A stretch of 64,000 bases of DNA, taken from an uncultured Rikenellaceae bacterium. Lineage in GTDB: Bacteria > Bacteroidota > Bacteroidia > Bacteroidales > Rikenellaceae. The stretch covers positions 10,634 to 74,633 of the forward strand of contig CAJTLO010000008.1 of assembly GCA_910577285.1 (NCBI GenBank), read 5' to 3'. Below are positions 34,504 through 43,731 of this stretch, piece by piece; within the stretch, counting starts at the first letter, position 1, and each line of letters begins with the position of its first letter. The notes beneath the pieces were generated by a model, which was not told the DNA's origin, made no database searches, and saw only the letters and a list, made by a program, of their open reading frames with translations. Position numbers and translations under genes: made by a program.

Positions 34504-35806
34504 GATCGGTCACTTTCGCAGTTATCTTCCCTTTATACAATGTAATATCCAACTCCTCGCCCGCCGCGGTACGCGCCGCATCGGTCAGGGGACGTCCACC
34601 GGTCCGGACGATCGCAAAACCGCGGGCCAGGATTTTACGCGGATCGGCAGCTTCGGTCAACCGCTGCGCCTGAAGCAAACGGGCCTCTCCGCCCGCCACG
34701 GCACGACCGGCACTCTCTTCCAGACGTACCCGGAGCGCATCCAGGCGACCGCCTCGCGCCAGCAACGCCCTGCGTGCCCCCGCGGCCAAACCTTCGGAGA
34801 GCGACCGCAGCCGCCATTCCATCCGCAGCCCGGCCCCCGACACCCGTTCGCGCAACAGGGTGCCGTACAGCTGCACCTCCTTCTCCTCGCCGTCGAGCGT
34901 CCGCCGGACACAGCGTCGTATCTCCCCGCCGAGTTCCTCCAGTCGGGCGTCGAAACCGGCTACCCGGTCGGCCAAGAAGGCCGCCACCGCCGTAGGGGTC
35001 TTCAACGAAAGGGCTGCCACCATATCCACGACGCTCTGATCCTTGTCGTGTCCCAATCCGGCAATCACGGGCAAGGGGAACTGGGCGACATGGAAACTGA
35101 GCAGATAGGAGTTCAGAAAACTCAAGTCGCTCTGCGAACCGCCGCCACGGATCATCACTACCGCATCGAACTCCTCCATCCGGTCGGCTACCGCCTCCAG
35201 CGCACCGATGATCGACGCTTCGGCTCCGTGTCCCTGCATGACGGCATCGAACAGCACCGCATCGAAACGATAGGGCGACGCACCGAGCTCATTCATGAAA
35301 TCCTGATAGCCGGCCGCCTGCGGCGAGGAGATGACGGCGATGCGCTGAGGCACCTGCGGAATGCCCAACTCGCGATTCAGGTCGAACACGCCGTCCTCCC
35401 GAAGCTGAGCGATGGTCTGCTGACGCTGCCGCGCCAGGTCGCCGAGCGTGTAGAGCGGATCGATGTCCACGATCCGCAGCGACAGGCCGTAGAGCTCATG
35501 ATAGCTCACCGACGCACGGAACAGCACTTTCATGCCCACGGCGAGCTCCTCGCCCGTCGCCCCACGAAAATAGGAGGCGAGCATGCCGTACTGACTCGCC
35601 CAGATCACCGCCTGCGCCTGGGCCTGCGGCACACCGTTACGGCCTCCCTTCTCCACGAGTTGCAGATAGCAGTGTCCCGAACGGGCGTTCACTTTCAACT
35701 CGCCTATCTCGGCGGTGATCCACAACGGCGCAGCAAACCCCTGGCACAGCACCTCCCGGATGCGGCCCTGAAGCTGCGACAAGGTCATATACGAATCGAC
35801 TGCCAT
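34490..35806 (-). CDS. xseA: Exodeoxyribonuclease VII large subunit
   Basis: A 438-residue nuclease subunit: N-terminal OB fold (WITAEIGELKVNARSGHCYLQL, about 29-50), catalytic core with the IAVISSPQAAGYQDFMNEL motif and VVMIRGGGSQSDLSFLNSYLL, then GLGHDKDQSVVDMVAALSLKTPTAVAAFLADR, and a long coiled-coil C-terminal region that binds XseB. It degrades single-stranded DNA to oligonucleotides in recombination and repair. Standard length. Confidence 0.95.
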   Translation of the reverse strand: MAVDSYMTLSQLQGRIREVLCQGFAAPLWITAEIGELKVNARSGHCYLQLVEKGGRNGVPQAQAQAVIWASQYGMLASYFRGATGEELAVGMKVLFRASVSYHELYGLSLRIVDIDPLYTLGDLARQRQQTIAQLREDGVFDLNRELGIPQVPQRIAVISSPQAAGYQDFMNELGASPYRFDAVLFDAVMQGHGAEASIIGALEAVADRMEEFDAVVMIRGGGSQSDLSFLNSYLLSFHVAQFPLPVIAGLGHDKDQSVVDMVAALSLKTPTAVAAFLADRVAGFDARLEELGGEIRRCVRRTLDGEEKEVQLYGTLLRERVSGAGLRMEWRLRSLSEGLAAGARRALLARGGRLDALRVRLEESAGRAVAGGEARLLQAQRLTEAADPRKILARGFAIVRTGGRPLTDAARTAAGEELDITLYKGKITAKVTDHEKE

Positions 35807-35933
35807 AACCCGAACTCAATTTTGCCCTGCAAAGATAGTACATGCCGCGGCAAAGCGCCCCGTCCGAAGGACGTATCTCCGCGCCCTTTCCCGCCGATCG
35901 GACCGCCGCCGGCCGCCCATGCCCTCTGTGCGC

Positions 35934-36461
35934 CTACCCGACCCACACGGCGTAATCCGTTTTGCGGGGCCGCTGCTGCGCCACGGCTCCGGGCAAAGGA
36001 TACCCCAGCACGCAATGACCGATTCCCTCGTAATCGCCCGCGATGCCCCAGGCCTCCAAGAGGGCTTTGCCCTCCGGCGAATCGAACACCTCCCGGGCCC
36101 GATGAATCCAGCATGCCCCCAGACCCAACGCATGGGCGGCATTGAGCAGGTTGCCCATCACCAACGTTCCGTCGTAGAGATAGGTAGGCCGGGTACGATC
36201 GGCCAGCACCACGACCACCGCCGGAGCGCCGTAGAAGGGATCGGAAGCGCTCCCCATCACGGCGGCATTGAGCGCCGCAAGACGGTCGCGCACCGCCCTG
36301 TCCGTCACGACCGCCATCCGGGGCGACTGCATGCCCCGTCCGGTAGGGGCATACATCCCCGCCTCCACCACCTGTGCGATCAACTCCTCCGCCGGCATCC
36401 GGTCGGGATCGTATCCACGGACGCTGCGTCGCGTCCTCAAACATTCCAATACGCTATTCAT
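35934..36461 (-). CDS. Nitroreductase family protein
   Basis: A 175-residue FMN-dependent oxidoreductase. MNSVLECLRTRRSVRGYDPDR is the canonical N-terminus with the FMN-binding RRSVR; APTGRGMQSPRMAVV, GNLLNAAHALGLGACWIHRA and a C-terminal GYP motif follow. Residues upstream of the ATG at 36461 in the same frame are Arg-rich noise and are not included. An exact -7 element, TACTTTTG, lies 70 bases upstream. Confidence 0.9.
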   Translation of the reverse strand: MNSVLECLRTRRSVRGYDPDRMPAEELIAQVVEAGMYAPTGRGMQSPRMAVVTDRAVRDRLAALNAAVMGSASDPFYGAPAVVVVLADRTRPTYLYDGTLVMGNLLNAAHALGLGACWIHRAREVFDSPEGKALLEAWGIAGDYEGIGHCVLGYPLPGAVAQQRPRKTDYAVWVG

Positions 36462-36869
36462 AACCTGTTTCGATTTTCGTTTCACTGTTCCGAGCCCCCC
36501 TTTTCGAGGAACCGGCCTCGGAACCTCCTCCAAAAGTACGAAATAAACCGAGATCGCTGTTCCCTTCCGGAATCCTTCCCCTTCCGCCCGCAGGCACAAC
36601 CGACACGGGCCGCGACGCCACCGGTCCCGCCGCGACAGCCGGCCACAGCCCTCCGACGGGATAAAAGCCGGAGACCGTGAACCGGAAAGGCCCGTTTCAC
36701 GAACCGCCGCCGACAGCCCCCTGACGAACGGAAACGCGGAAGGGGCAGGAACGGAAGACAAAACCTCGACAAAACGCAGCTCCTTCCGACGGAAGCGCAG
36801 CATAGCTTGTGACGAAACGAGGGAAGCCCTTGCAGACTTCCCTCGCTTATCATACAAAAGCCCTGCGGG
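36462..36869. other. Intergenic region with a possible structured leader
   Basis: About 400 bases. It contains the -7 element at 36531-36538 and, between it and the nitroreductase start, an 8-bp inverted repeat GTTCCGAG (36487-36494) with CTCGGAAC (36517-36524), which would fold in the 5' leader of the nitroreductase message. No riboswitch class was recognised, and no gene is supported. Confidence 0.4.
36531..36538 (-). promoter_or_regulatory. -7 element for the nitroreductase gene
   Basis: TACTTTTG on the minus strand matches TAnnTTTG exactly; the -33 box is not evident. Confidence 0.45.
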
Positions 36870-38039
36870 CTACCCGAGGAATCCGAGCATAATACCCGCT
36901 GCCACCGCACTGCCGATGACACCCGCCAGATTCGGCCCCATGGCGTGCATGAGCAGATAATTGCTCTTGTCGTACTTCAACCCCATCTCCTGGGAGATAC
37001 GCGCCGCATGCGGCACGGCGGAAACCCCCGCATTACCGATCAACGGATTGATCTTGTTCCCTTTCTTGAGGAACAGGTTGAGGAATTTGACGAACAGCAC
37101 TCCCGCAAAAGTCGCGATGATGAACGAGGTGGCACCGATCACGAAAACGAGCAGCGACTTCTCCGTCAGGAAGGTCGTAGCCTGCGTGGAAGCACCTACG
37201 GTCAGTCCGATGAGGATCGTCACGATATCGATGAGCGGACCGCCGGCCGTCGTAGCCAAACGCTTGGTCACACCGCTCTCCTTGAGCAGGTTCCCCAGGA
37301 ACAGCATGCCGAGCAACGGCAGGCCCGAAGGCACGAGGAAACAGGTGAGCAGCAGACCGATGATCGGGAACATGATCTTCTCGCTCTTGGAGATGGGCCT
37401 CGGCGGCCTCATACGAATCAGACGCTCCTTCTTGGTCGTACACAGCTTCATCACCCAAGGCTGGAGTACCGGCACGAGGGCCATGTAGGAATAGGCGGCG
37501 ATCGCTATGGCGCCCATCATGTCCGGAGCGAGCCGGCTCGAAAGGAAGATGGCCGTCGGACCGTCGGCACCGCCGATAATACCGATCGCCCCCGCCTCGG
37601 CAGCAGTAAAGCCGCATGCGAGCGCGATCATGTAGGCACCGAAGATTCCGAACTGGGCCGCAGCGCCTATCGTCATCAGCTTCGGGTTGGAGATAAGGGC
37701 CGAGAAGTCGGTCATCGCCCCGATGCCGAGGAAGATCAAGGGCGGATAGAGACCGTTCTTCACCCCGAAATAGAGGTAATTCAGCACCGAACCCTCTTCA
37801 TAGACACCGATCTCCATGCCGTCGGCAAAGGGAATATTGCCGATCAGTATGCCGAAGCCTATCGGCACGAGGAGCATCGGCTCCATCTTGTGTTTGATAC
37901 CGAGATAGAGGAAGAACAGGCCCACGACGATCATGACCAGGTGACCCCACGTCACGTTGGCGAAACCCGTTATCCCCCAGAGCTCTTGCAGGTTCTGCCC
38001 GATGAAAGCACCGAACCCGCCATTCAGGAACATGGTCAT
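36870..38039 (-). CDS. Na+-translocating decarboxylase subunit beta
   Basis: A 389-residue integral membrane protein with about nine to ten spans, the Na+ channel of biotin-dependent decarboxylases. Family motifs are present: GAMTDFSALISNP, GIIGGADGPTAIFLSSRLAP (the Asp-containing re-entrant region, about 173-192), and near the end PLIGNAGVSAVPHAARISQ. It is the last gene of the operon, four bases after the biotin carrier gene. Together with the neighbours it should couple decarboxylation of methylmalonyl-CoA to Na+ export. Confidence 0.95.
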   Translation of the reverse strand: MTMFLNGGFGAFIGQNLQELWGITGFANVTWGHLVMIVVGLFFLYLGIKHKMEPMLLVPIGFGILIGNIPFADGMEIGVYEEGSVLNYLYFGVKNGLYPPLIFLGIGAMTDFSALISNPKLMTIGAAAQFGIFGAYMIALACGFTAAEAGAIGIIGGADGPTAIFLSSRLAPDMMGAIAIAAYSYMALVPVLQPWVMKLCTTKKERLIRMRPPRPISKSEKIMFPIIGLLLTCFLVPSGLPLLGMLFLGNLLKESGVTKRLATTAGGPLIDIVTILIGLTVGASTQATTFLTEKSLLVFVIGATSFIIATFAGVLFVKFLNLFLKKGNKINPLIGNAGVSAVPHAARISQEMGLKYDKSNYLLMHAMGPNLAGVIGSAVAAGIMLGFLG

Positions 38040-38043
38040 ACGG

Positions 38044-38493
38044 CTATTCGATGGTTAGTAGTACATCCCCTTCCATCACCGAGTCGCCGGCACCTTTCAT
38101 AATACTCTTCACCACACCGCTTCTGCTGGCGTCGATGTTGTTCTCCATCTTCATGGCTTCGAGTATCATCACCGTCTGCCCTTCCTTCACCGTGTCGCCC
38201 TCCTTCACGCGGAGTTCGAGTACCGTACCGGGCAGCGGGCTGCGAAGCTGGGTGCCGTTGCCGGCCGCCGCCGGTGCGGAGGCGATCTTCACGGGTGCCG
38301 CCTGAGGCGTGGCCTGGTAGGTGGCGGGAGCTACCTGCACCGGCTTCACCGGTTTCGGTCCTCCGGCCAGATCGTTCTCGAGCTCTACCTTATAGGAGGT
38401 GCCGTTTACCGACACCGTGGCGACTCCGTCCTCTACGTTGTCTACGGCAACCTTGTACGCATTGCCGTTTATTTTGAATTGAAACTCTTTCAT
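38044..38493 (-). CDS. Biotin carboxyl carrier subunit of the decarboxylase
   Basis: A 149-residue biotin carrier. It has an N-terminal beta domain (FKINGNAYKVAVDNVEDGVA), an Ala/Pro-rich hinge (residues about 45-78) and the biotinyl domain with AMKM, biotinylated Lys115. It carries CO2 from the carboxyltransferase to subunit beta. It lies between the gamma-like and beta genes with gaps of seven and four bases. Confidence 0.95.
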   Translation of the reverse strand: MKEFQFKINGNAYKVAVDNVEDGVATVSVNGTSYKVELENDLAGGPKPVKPVQVAPATYQATPQAAPVKIASAPAAAGNGTQLRSPLPGTVLELRVKEGDTVKEGQTVMILEAMKMENNIDASRSGVVKSIMKGAGDSVMEGDVLLTIE

Positions 38494-38500
38494 ACTGTGA

Positions 38501-39520
38501 CTATCTGTTTTTCCTTGAGGGTAATTCGGTTATGCCGTGTATCTTGGAGTTCCACGGCGAATACATCCTGTTGACGTGGTTGATGGTGATGACCGTCGAT
38601 TCGTGCACATGCAGCTCTTCCTGGTAAAGTCTGAGCGCAAGTGCGATGGCTGCGATCTCCTCGCCGGTATAGCCGCCGTCGCGGGCCTGTTTGCCCACCA
38701 CGGGTTCGCCGCCCTCCCGGGCCGACTTGCGGTTGGTGCGCCTCACCATGATCATCCCGATGAGCTTAAACACCAGGAAGATGGTCACCAGTGCGAGGAA
38801 CACCACGCCCATGGCCGTCACGGCCATCACGCCGCCCGTAGCGTCCTTCTGACGGAACTGCTCGTGACGCGGCACCTCCTCGTTCACCTCGTTGGTAGCC
38901 AGCGGGGTATTCTTCCCCATCTCCTGCGGCTGGTACTTCAGCCGTTGGGCGATGGTGTCGAGGTAGGCATCGCCGCGGAGCGCACGCCGTTCAGCACGGG
39001 TGAATTCCGGGAACACCTTGGACTCGATCTCCTCGTGACCCAAGATACCCCACGCCACGTCCGGCACAGGCGTATACCCCTCCGGGAATTTGAAAACACT
39101 GATGATATCCTTGCCGTTGGCATTGTAGAGAATGACCATATCCACCGCCTCGTCGCTGAGGGTGAAGTTGGTATAGAAGGTCCCTTTGGTATCGGTACCC
39201 TCGCAGAAAAAGAGCCTGTAACCGAGCGGTTCGATACTCGTCGCGGGGTTGTTGCGCGGAATGTAGTATTTGCGGATCAGCTTGTTACCCTCCGCGTCGT
39301 ACCGATCGGCATACCGGACGCCCAGATAACAGCCGCCCACGTCGACGCGCTCGTATCCCGTATTGAAGAGCTCCACCCACGACTCCCGGACGCCGTAGTC
39401 GTCCACCACGTCGTTCTCGTTGAGTACGAGCACTTCGTTGATTCGCATATTCAGCACGCCCTGCGCCGACGCACCCAGTGCGCACAGTGCAGCGACGATC
39501 AAAAGACAGAACTTCCTCAT
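38501..39520 (-). CDS. OadG-like gamma subunit with N-terminal lamin-tail-like domain
   Basis: A 339-residue protein. After a signal peptide (MRKFCLLIVAALCALGASAQ) comes a beta-sandwich like the lamin tail domain: MRINEVLVLNENDVVDDYG, ESWVELFNTGYERVDVGGCYL, LFFCEG, about residues 25-150. The C-terminal part has one membrane span (VMAVTAMGVVFLALVTIFLVF, about 256-277) and a charged tail, as in the small OadG subunits that stabilise the complex. Ordinary OadG is only about 80 residues. The fusion would place an Ig-like domain outside the inner membrane. The start at 39520 was chosen because it gives a clean signal peptide and lies four bases after mmdA. Confidence 0.8.
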   Translation of the reverse strand: MRKFCLLIVAALCALGASAQGVLNMRINEVLVLNENDVVDDYGVRESWVELFNTGYERVDVGGCYLGVRYADRYDAEGNKLIRKYYIPRNNPATSIEPLGYRLFFCEGTDTKGTFYTNFTLSDEAVDMVILYNANGKDIISVFKFPEGYTPVPDVAWGILGHEEIESKVFPEFTRAERRALRGDAYLDTIAQRLKYQPQEMGKNTPLATNEVNEEVPRHEQFRQKDATGGVMAVTAMGVVFLALVTIFLVFKLIGMIMVRRTNRKSAREGGEPVVGKQARDGGYTGEEIAAIALALRLYQEELHVHESTVITINHVNRMYSPWNSKIHGITELPSRKNR

Positions 39521-39524
39521 AAGC

Positions 39525-41087
39525 CTACAAAGGTATGTTGGAGTGTTTCTTGGCAGGGTTGGTGAGGCGCTTGGTAGCGAGCGACTGCAACGCACGGATG
39601 ATGCGGAAACGCGTGTTGCGCGGCTCGATCACATCGTCGATGTAGCCGTACTTGGCCGCATTGTAGGGGTTCGAGAACTTCCTGCGGTACTCCTCCTCCT
39701 TCTCGGCGATGAAAGCCGCCTTCTGAGCCGGGTCTTCTATCTTGGCGATCTCGCGGGCGAAGAGCACCTCCACGGCACCGCTCGCACCCATCACGGCGAT
39801 CTCCGCACTCGGCCAGGCATAGTTGATGTCGCCGCGGATATGTTTGGAAGACATGACGATATAGGCACCTCCATAGGATTTGCGCAGGGTCACGGTCACC
39901 TTGGGCACCGTGGCCTCGCAGTAGGCGAAGAGCAGTTTCGCGCCGTGCGTGATGACACCGCCGTACTCCTGACCCGTACCCGGCAGGAAGCCCGGCACAT
40001 CCACCAGCGTCACGATCGGAATGTTGAACGCATCGCAGAACCGCACGAAACGGGCCGCCTTGCGCGAAGCATTGATATCGAGCACCCCGGCCATGTATTT
40101 GGGCTGGTTGGCGATAATACCCACGCTCTGTCCGTTGAAGCGGGCGAAACAGGTGATGACATTCTTGGCGAACGACTCGTGCACCTCGAGCATGTCGCCG
40201 TTATCGACGATGGCGCGGATCACCTCGTACATGTCGTAAGGCTTGCTGGGGCTGGCGGGGATGATTTCGTTGAGCGAATCCTCGAGCCTGCTGATGGAAT
40301 CGGTACAGGGAGCCAGCGGAGCGTCCTCCATGTTGTTCTGGGGAATGAAGGAGATGAGCTTGCGGATCAGTTCCATCGTCTCCTCTTCGGTGGAGGTGGC
40401 GAAATCGGCCACACCCGACTTGCCGGTGTGTACCGAAGCACCTCCGAGCTGCTCCTGCGTCACCTCTTCGCCCGTTACGGTCTTCACCACCGCCGGACCG
40501 GTCAGGAACATGTAGCTCGTGTCGCGCTTCATGATGGTGAAGTCGGTCAGCGCGGGCGAGTACACCGCGCCACCGGCGCAGGGACCCAGGATGACGGAGA
40601 TCTGCGGAATGACGCCCGAAGCCATCACGTTGCGCTGGAAAATCTCGGCATAGCCGGCCAGCGCATTCACGCCCTCCTGAATACGCGCACCGCCGGAGTC
40701 GTTGAGTCCGATGCAGGGTGCGCCGGCCCGCATGGCCATGTCCATCACCTTGCATATCTTCTCGGACATCGTCTTGGAGAGCGAACCGCCCGATACGGTG
40801 AAATCCTGTGCGAAAATATAAACCAGACGGCCGTCGATCGTACCGTAGCCGGTCACCACCCCGTCGCCGTAGGTATGGCTCTTCTCCATGCCGAAATCGT
40901 AACAGCGGTGTGTCACGAACATGTCGAACTCCTCGAAACTGCCCTCGTCCAGGAGCATCTGTATCCTCTCACGGGCAGTGTACTTGCCCTTGGCGTGCTG
41001 TGCGTCGATCCTTTTCTGACCGCCGCCCTGCCTCGCTTCCTCGCGCAGCGCTATCAACTCCGCGACCTTGTTCTGATTATCGCTCAT
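39525..41087 (-). CDS. mmdA: Methylmalonyl-CoA decarboxylase carboxyltransferase subunit alpha
   Basis: A 520-residue acyl-CoA carboxyltransferase. It starts MSDNQNKVAELIALREEARQ and has the two crotonase-like halves with the CoA-binding motifs: GLNDSGGARIQEGVNALAGY, PQISVILGPCAGGAVYSPALTDF, later PGFLPGTGQEYGGVITHGAK and TLRKSYGGAYIVMSSKHI. It moves the carboxyl group of (S)-methylmalonyl-CoA to biotin, forming propionyl-CoA. Propionyl-CoA carboxylases look the same, but the genomic context with a Na+ pump beta subunit favours the decarboxylase. Confidence 0.93.
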   Translation of the reverse strand: MSDNQNKVAELIALREEARQGGGQKRIDAQHAKGKYTARERIQMLLDEGSFEEFDMFVTHRCYDFGMEKSHTYGDGVVTGYGTIDGRLVYIFAQDFTVSGGSLSKTMSEKICKVMDMAMRAGAPCIGLNDSGGARIQEGVNALAGYAEIFQRNVMASGVIPQISVILGPCAGGAVYSPALTDFTIMKRDTSYMFLTGPAVVKTVTGEEVTQEQLGGASVHTGKSGVADFATSTEEETMELIRKLISFIPQNNMEDAPLAPCTDSISRLEDSLNEIIPASPSKPYDMYEVIRAIVDNGDMLEVHESFAKNVITCFARFNGQSVGIIANQPKYMAGVLDINASRKAARFVRFCDAFNIPIVTLVDVPGFLPGTGQEYGGVITHGAKLLFAYCEATVPKVTVTLRKSYGGAYIVMSSKHIRGDINYAWPSAEIAVMGASGAVEVLFAREIAKIEDPAQKAAFIAEKEEEYRRKFSNPYNAAKYGYIDDVIEPRNTRFRIIRALQSLATKRLTNPAKKHSNIPL

Positions 41088-41214
41088 ATAGTTTCAATAA
41101 GATTTTGTCGTTCGGTTAACCGTAGGACCGTCCCGCCGCCCTGTCGGGTGACGAGGACCGATCCGTGAAAGAACGGCGCCCTGCGGCTGCGGGGCGCCAT
41201 CACACGCTGCGGTG

Positions 41215-41628
41215 TCACTTATCGTGCTTGTCCTCGCAAAGCTCCGTCAGGACGCCGCCGGTGGATTTGGGATGGAGGAAAGCGATCGTCAGCCCCTCGG
41301 CTCCCCGGCGCGGCGTTTTGTCGATCAGGCGTACGCCCTTGCCCTCGACCTCGGCCAGCGCCTCCTCGATGTTCTCCACGGCATAGGCCACATGATGGAC
41401 GCCTTCGCCCTTGTTGGCGATGAACTTGGCGATGGTGCTCTCCTCGTTCGTGGGTTCGAGAAGCTCTATCTTGGTCTGTCCGACCTTGAAGAAAGCGGTC
41501 TTCACCTTCTGATCGGCGACTTCTTCGATGTTGTAGCACTTGAATCCCAGAATATTTTCCCAGAAAGGGATCGCCTCTTCCAGACTTTTGACGGCGATTC
41601 CGAGATGTTCGATATGAGAAATTTTCAT
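41215..41628 (-). CDS. mce: Methylmalonyl-CoA epimerase
   Basis: A 137-residue VOC-fold metalloenzyme that interconverts (2R)- and (2S)-methylmalonyl-CoA. ISHIEHLGIAVKSLEEAIPF carries the first metal His, KIELLEPTNEESTIAKFI and GEGVHHVAYAVENIEEAL the others, and GVRLIDKTPRRGAEG and FLHPKSTGGVLTEL complete the family pattern. It leads the decarboxylase operon: mutase product to epimerase to decarboxylase to propionyl-CoA. Confidence 0.96.
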   Translation of the reverse strand: MKISHIEHLGIAVKSLEEAIPFWENILGFKCYNIEEVADQKVKTAFFKVGQTKIELLEPTNEESTIAKFIANKGEGVHHVAYAVENIEEALAEVEGKGVRLIDKTPRRGAEGLTIAFLHPKSTGGVLTELCEDKHDK

Positions 41629-41698
41629 CTCTTTGATATTTTTGGTTTGACAGAATTCCTACTCGATCCGTTCCGCGATCGGGAACCCCTGAACGTTA

Positions 41699-41730
41699 CA
41701 AAGATAATCTTTCTTTTCAGATGCCCGAAA
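41699..41730 (-). promoter_or_regulatory. Probable promoter of the epimerase-decarboxylase operon
   Basis: TATCTTTG (minus strand, 41699-41706) is an exact -7 element; 19 bp upstream is TTTCG (41726-41730), close to the -33 TTTG. The message would have a leader of about 65 bases. Confidence 0.55.
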
Positions 41731-41807
41731 TAAACCCGCTATTTTTCCCCGCCTCGCCTGGCTGCGAACATGCTCCGTTCCGGTCGGGACGTGCGGACGC
41801 TCCGCCG

Positions 41808-42923
41808 CTACAGCAGACTTTTGTAGACCGCCGTCAGGTTGGCCGCGATGACCGGTTCCCTGAAATTGCGGGCATAAGCCACTCCCCGGGTCCGCATGCC
41901 TTCGGCCGCCGCAGCGTCGTCGAGCACGCTCTTCAGCGCATGAAGCATCTCTTCCGTACTCTCGGGTGCCACGTAGATGCAGGCGTCACCGCCCGTTTCG
42001 GGAAACACCCCGCCCCGGGTGGTGATGACCGGCACCCGCGAATTGAGCGCTTCGAGAATCGGTATGCCGAACCCTTCGTAGAAAGAGGGATAAACGAACA
42101 CGGAGGCCATCTGGTAAATGGCGGGCAAATCGCCGAAGGGCACGCTGTGAAGCATCTTCACGCGACTGCCGATACCGTGCGCCGCGGCATACTCCATCAC
42201 GCGATCGGCATAACGGGTGTGCCGGCCGCAAGCCACCAGGTCGACGTCGAGCTTTCCCGCCACCATGGCCTTCACGGTCAGCATCAGGTTTTTGCGCTCC
42301 TCGATCGTACCCACGCTCAGGATATACCGCTCCGGCAGGCCGTAGGCCGCACGCACTTCGCGCCGCCGTTTCTCACCCACCGGTTTCTCGAACGCCGGAT
42401 CGCATCCCTGATAGACCACCTCGATCTTCTCCTCCGGTATGTGCCAGTAGTTGATCAGGTCGCCCGCAGTCTGGCGGCTGATGGCGATGATGCGGTCGGC
42501 CTCCCGGCAACTCCGGGAGTACTTGCGCGTATAAAGCCACCGGTCCGCCGGCTTGTAAAGCTCGGGATGATGGACGAAAATGATGTCGTGCATCGTCACC
42601 ACGCTCCGCGCCCGCACCCGTCCGATGTCGGCCGGCAGTTCGTTGCTGAGTCCGTGAAAAACATCCACCCCGCTCAGGCGGATGGCCCGTCCCATGGCAT
42701 AGCTCCGCCACAGCGAACCGGAGAGGGCACGCACCCCCTGCGGCGTCACCACCCCGACATGCTCCGGCACGCCGAAGCCGCAACTGTTTCCCTCCTTGGG
42801 GGTAAACAGCGTATACCTGTTCTCCGGGGCATACCGGAGCAGCAGTCCGACCGTACTGCGCGAATAGTTGCCCAATCCGCTTCCGTTGAAAAAAAGCCTT
42901 TTGGCATCGAACCCGATATTCAT
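41808..42923 (-). CDS. Glycosyltransferase family 4
   Basis: A 371-residue GT-B enzyme using an activated sugar. It starts MNIGFDAKRLFFNGSGLGNYS, with VDVFHGLSNELP, VVTMHDIIFVHHPELY, ILSVGTIEERKNL (start of the donor domain, about 206) and the E-x7-E signature FYEGFGIPILEALNS at about 297-311. Acceptor and product are unknown; likely a cell-surface glycan. It is single and unrelated to the flanking operons. Confidence 0.88.
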   Translation of the reverse strand: MNIGFDAKRLFFNGSGLGNYSRSTVGLLLRYAPENRYTLFTPKEGNSCGFGVPEHVGVVTPQGVRALSGSLWRSYAMGRAIRLSGVDVFHGLSNELPADIGRVRARSVVTMHDIIFVHHPELYKPADRWLYTRKYSRSCREADRIIAISRQTAGDLINYWHIPEEKIEVVYQGCDPAFEKPVGEKRRREVRAAYGLPERYILSVGTIEERKNLMLTVKAMVAGKLDVDLVACGRHTRYADRVMEYAAAHGIGSRVKMLHSVPFGDLPAIYQMASVFVYPSFYEGFGIPILEALNSRVPVITTRGGVFPETGGDACIYVAPESTEEMLHALKSVLDDAAAAEGMRTRGVAYARNFREPVIAANLTAVYKSLL

Positions 42924-43258
42924 ACCAACTCCTTACTGATGACAAGTTCCGTTGCCGTAAAGATAAGACAATCTATCGGAATCCCCACACCTCCCGCCGT
43001 TTTTGCCGCTCCGCACACCGCCCCGCCCCGGAGCTCCGCACGGAGGGAAGGCCCCCGACCGGAGAACCCGCCCCGTCCCCTCCGGGGAAGGCGTCCCACA
43101 AAACGACGGGCCGGCGCATAGGAATTCCGGGTAAAAATAGTACATTCGCACTACGGAGCGTCCGCCGATTCGGGCGCGATATTTGCCGGCCTACCGACCG
43201 GCATTCCCGCCGCACCCGGCGGGAACCCCAGCATTGTCAAAGCTAAAAAACGACCGCA
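42924..43258. other. Divergent intergenic region
   Basis: 335 bases between the glycosyltransferase (minus) and the thioredoxin-like gene (plus). A near -7 element (TATCTTTA, minus, 42958-42965) could serve the glycosyltransferase. TACATTCG (plus, 43141-43148) is one base off the consensus. The rest is GC-rich without a supportable gene. Confidence 0.4.
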
Positions 43259-43720
43259 ATGAAACGATTTCTGACCATAGCGCTGCTGGCCCTGCTGACC
43301 GCCGCACCGCTGCACGCACAACGACTCGTGATCGGCGAACGCGCCCCGGAACTGAGCGTATCGCAATGGCTCAACGGAGCCCCCGACACCAACGGCAAGG
43401 CCGTCATGGTGGAGTTCTACCACTCTTCCGCCCCGAAAGGGGACGAACGCCTCGCCCGGCTCGACGAGCTGGCCAGGACCCACGGCGACCGGCTCGCGGT
43501 GGTGGTGGTGACGCGCGAGAACGGCGAGGCCGCCACGACCTCCCTGCTGAAAGGCTCGCCCGCCTACCGGGTGGGTTACGACAGCGACGGGGCGGTCTTC
43601 TCGACCTTCTCGGCCCGCTACGTACCCTACTCGGTGATTTACGACAAACGGGGACGCATCCTGTGGGTAGGCAACCCCTCGTCGCTCTCGGTTGCCGACA
43701 TCGCCGACATCATCCGCTAA
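43259..43720 (+). CDS. Exported thioredoxin-fold protein lacking the CxxC motif
   Basis: A 153-residue protein with a signal peptide (MKRFLTIALLALLTAAPLHA) and the TlpA/redoxin order: GERAPELSVSQWL, GKAVMVEFYHSSAPKGDERL, LAVVVVTRENGE, YRVGYDSDGAVFSTFSARYVPYSVIYDKRG and ILWVGNPSSLS. At the place of WCxxC it reads YHSSAPKG (about residues 54-61), so it has no redox cysteines; the cis-Pro (VPYSVIYD) is kept. It is probably a periplasmic binding or structural relative. It ends 11 bases before meaB, so the two are likely one transcript. Confidence 0.75.
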   Translation: MKRFLTIALLALLTAAPLHAQRLVIGERAPELSVSQWLNGAPDTNGKAVMVEFYHSSAPKGDERLARLDELARTHGDRLAVVVVTRENGEAATTSLLKGSPAYRVGYDSDGAVFSTFSARYVPYSVIYDKRGRILWVGNPSSLSVADIADIIR

Positions 43721-43731
43721 AAACACGAGAG

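Noticed and set aside
36462..36857. 132-residue N-terminal extension of the nitroreductase frame
   Set aside because: Arg/Gly/Pro-rich without pattern, contains the promoter element, and the family starts at MNSVLECLRTRRSVR.
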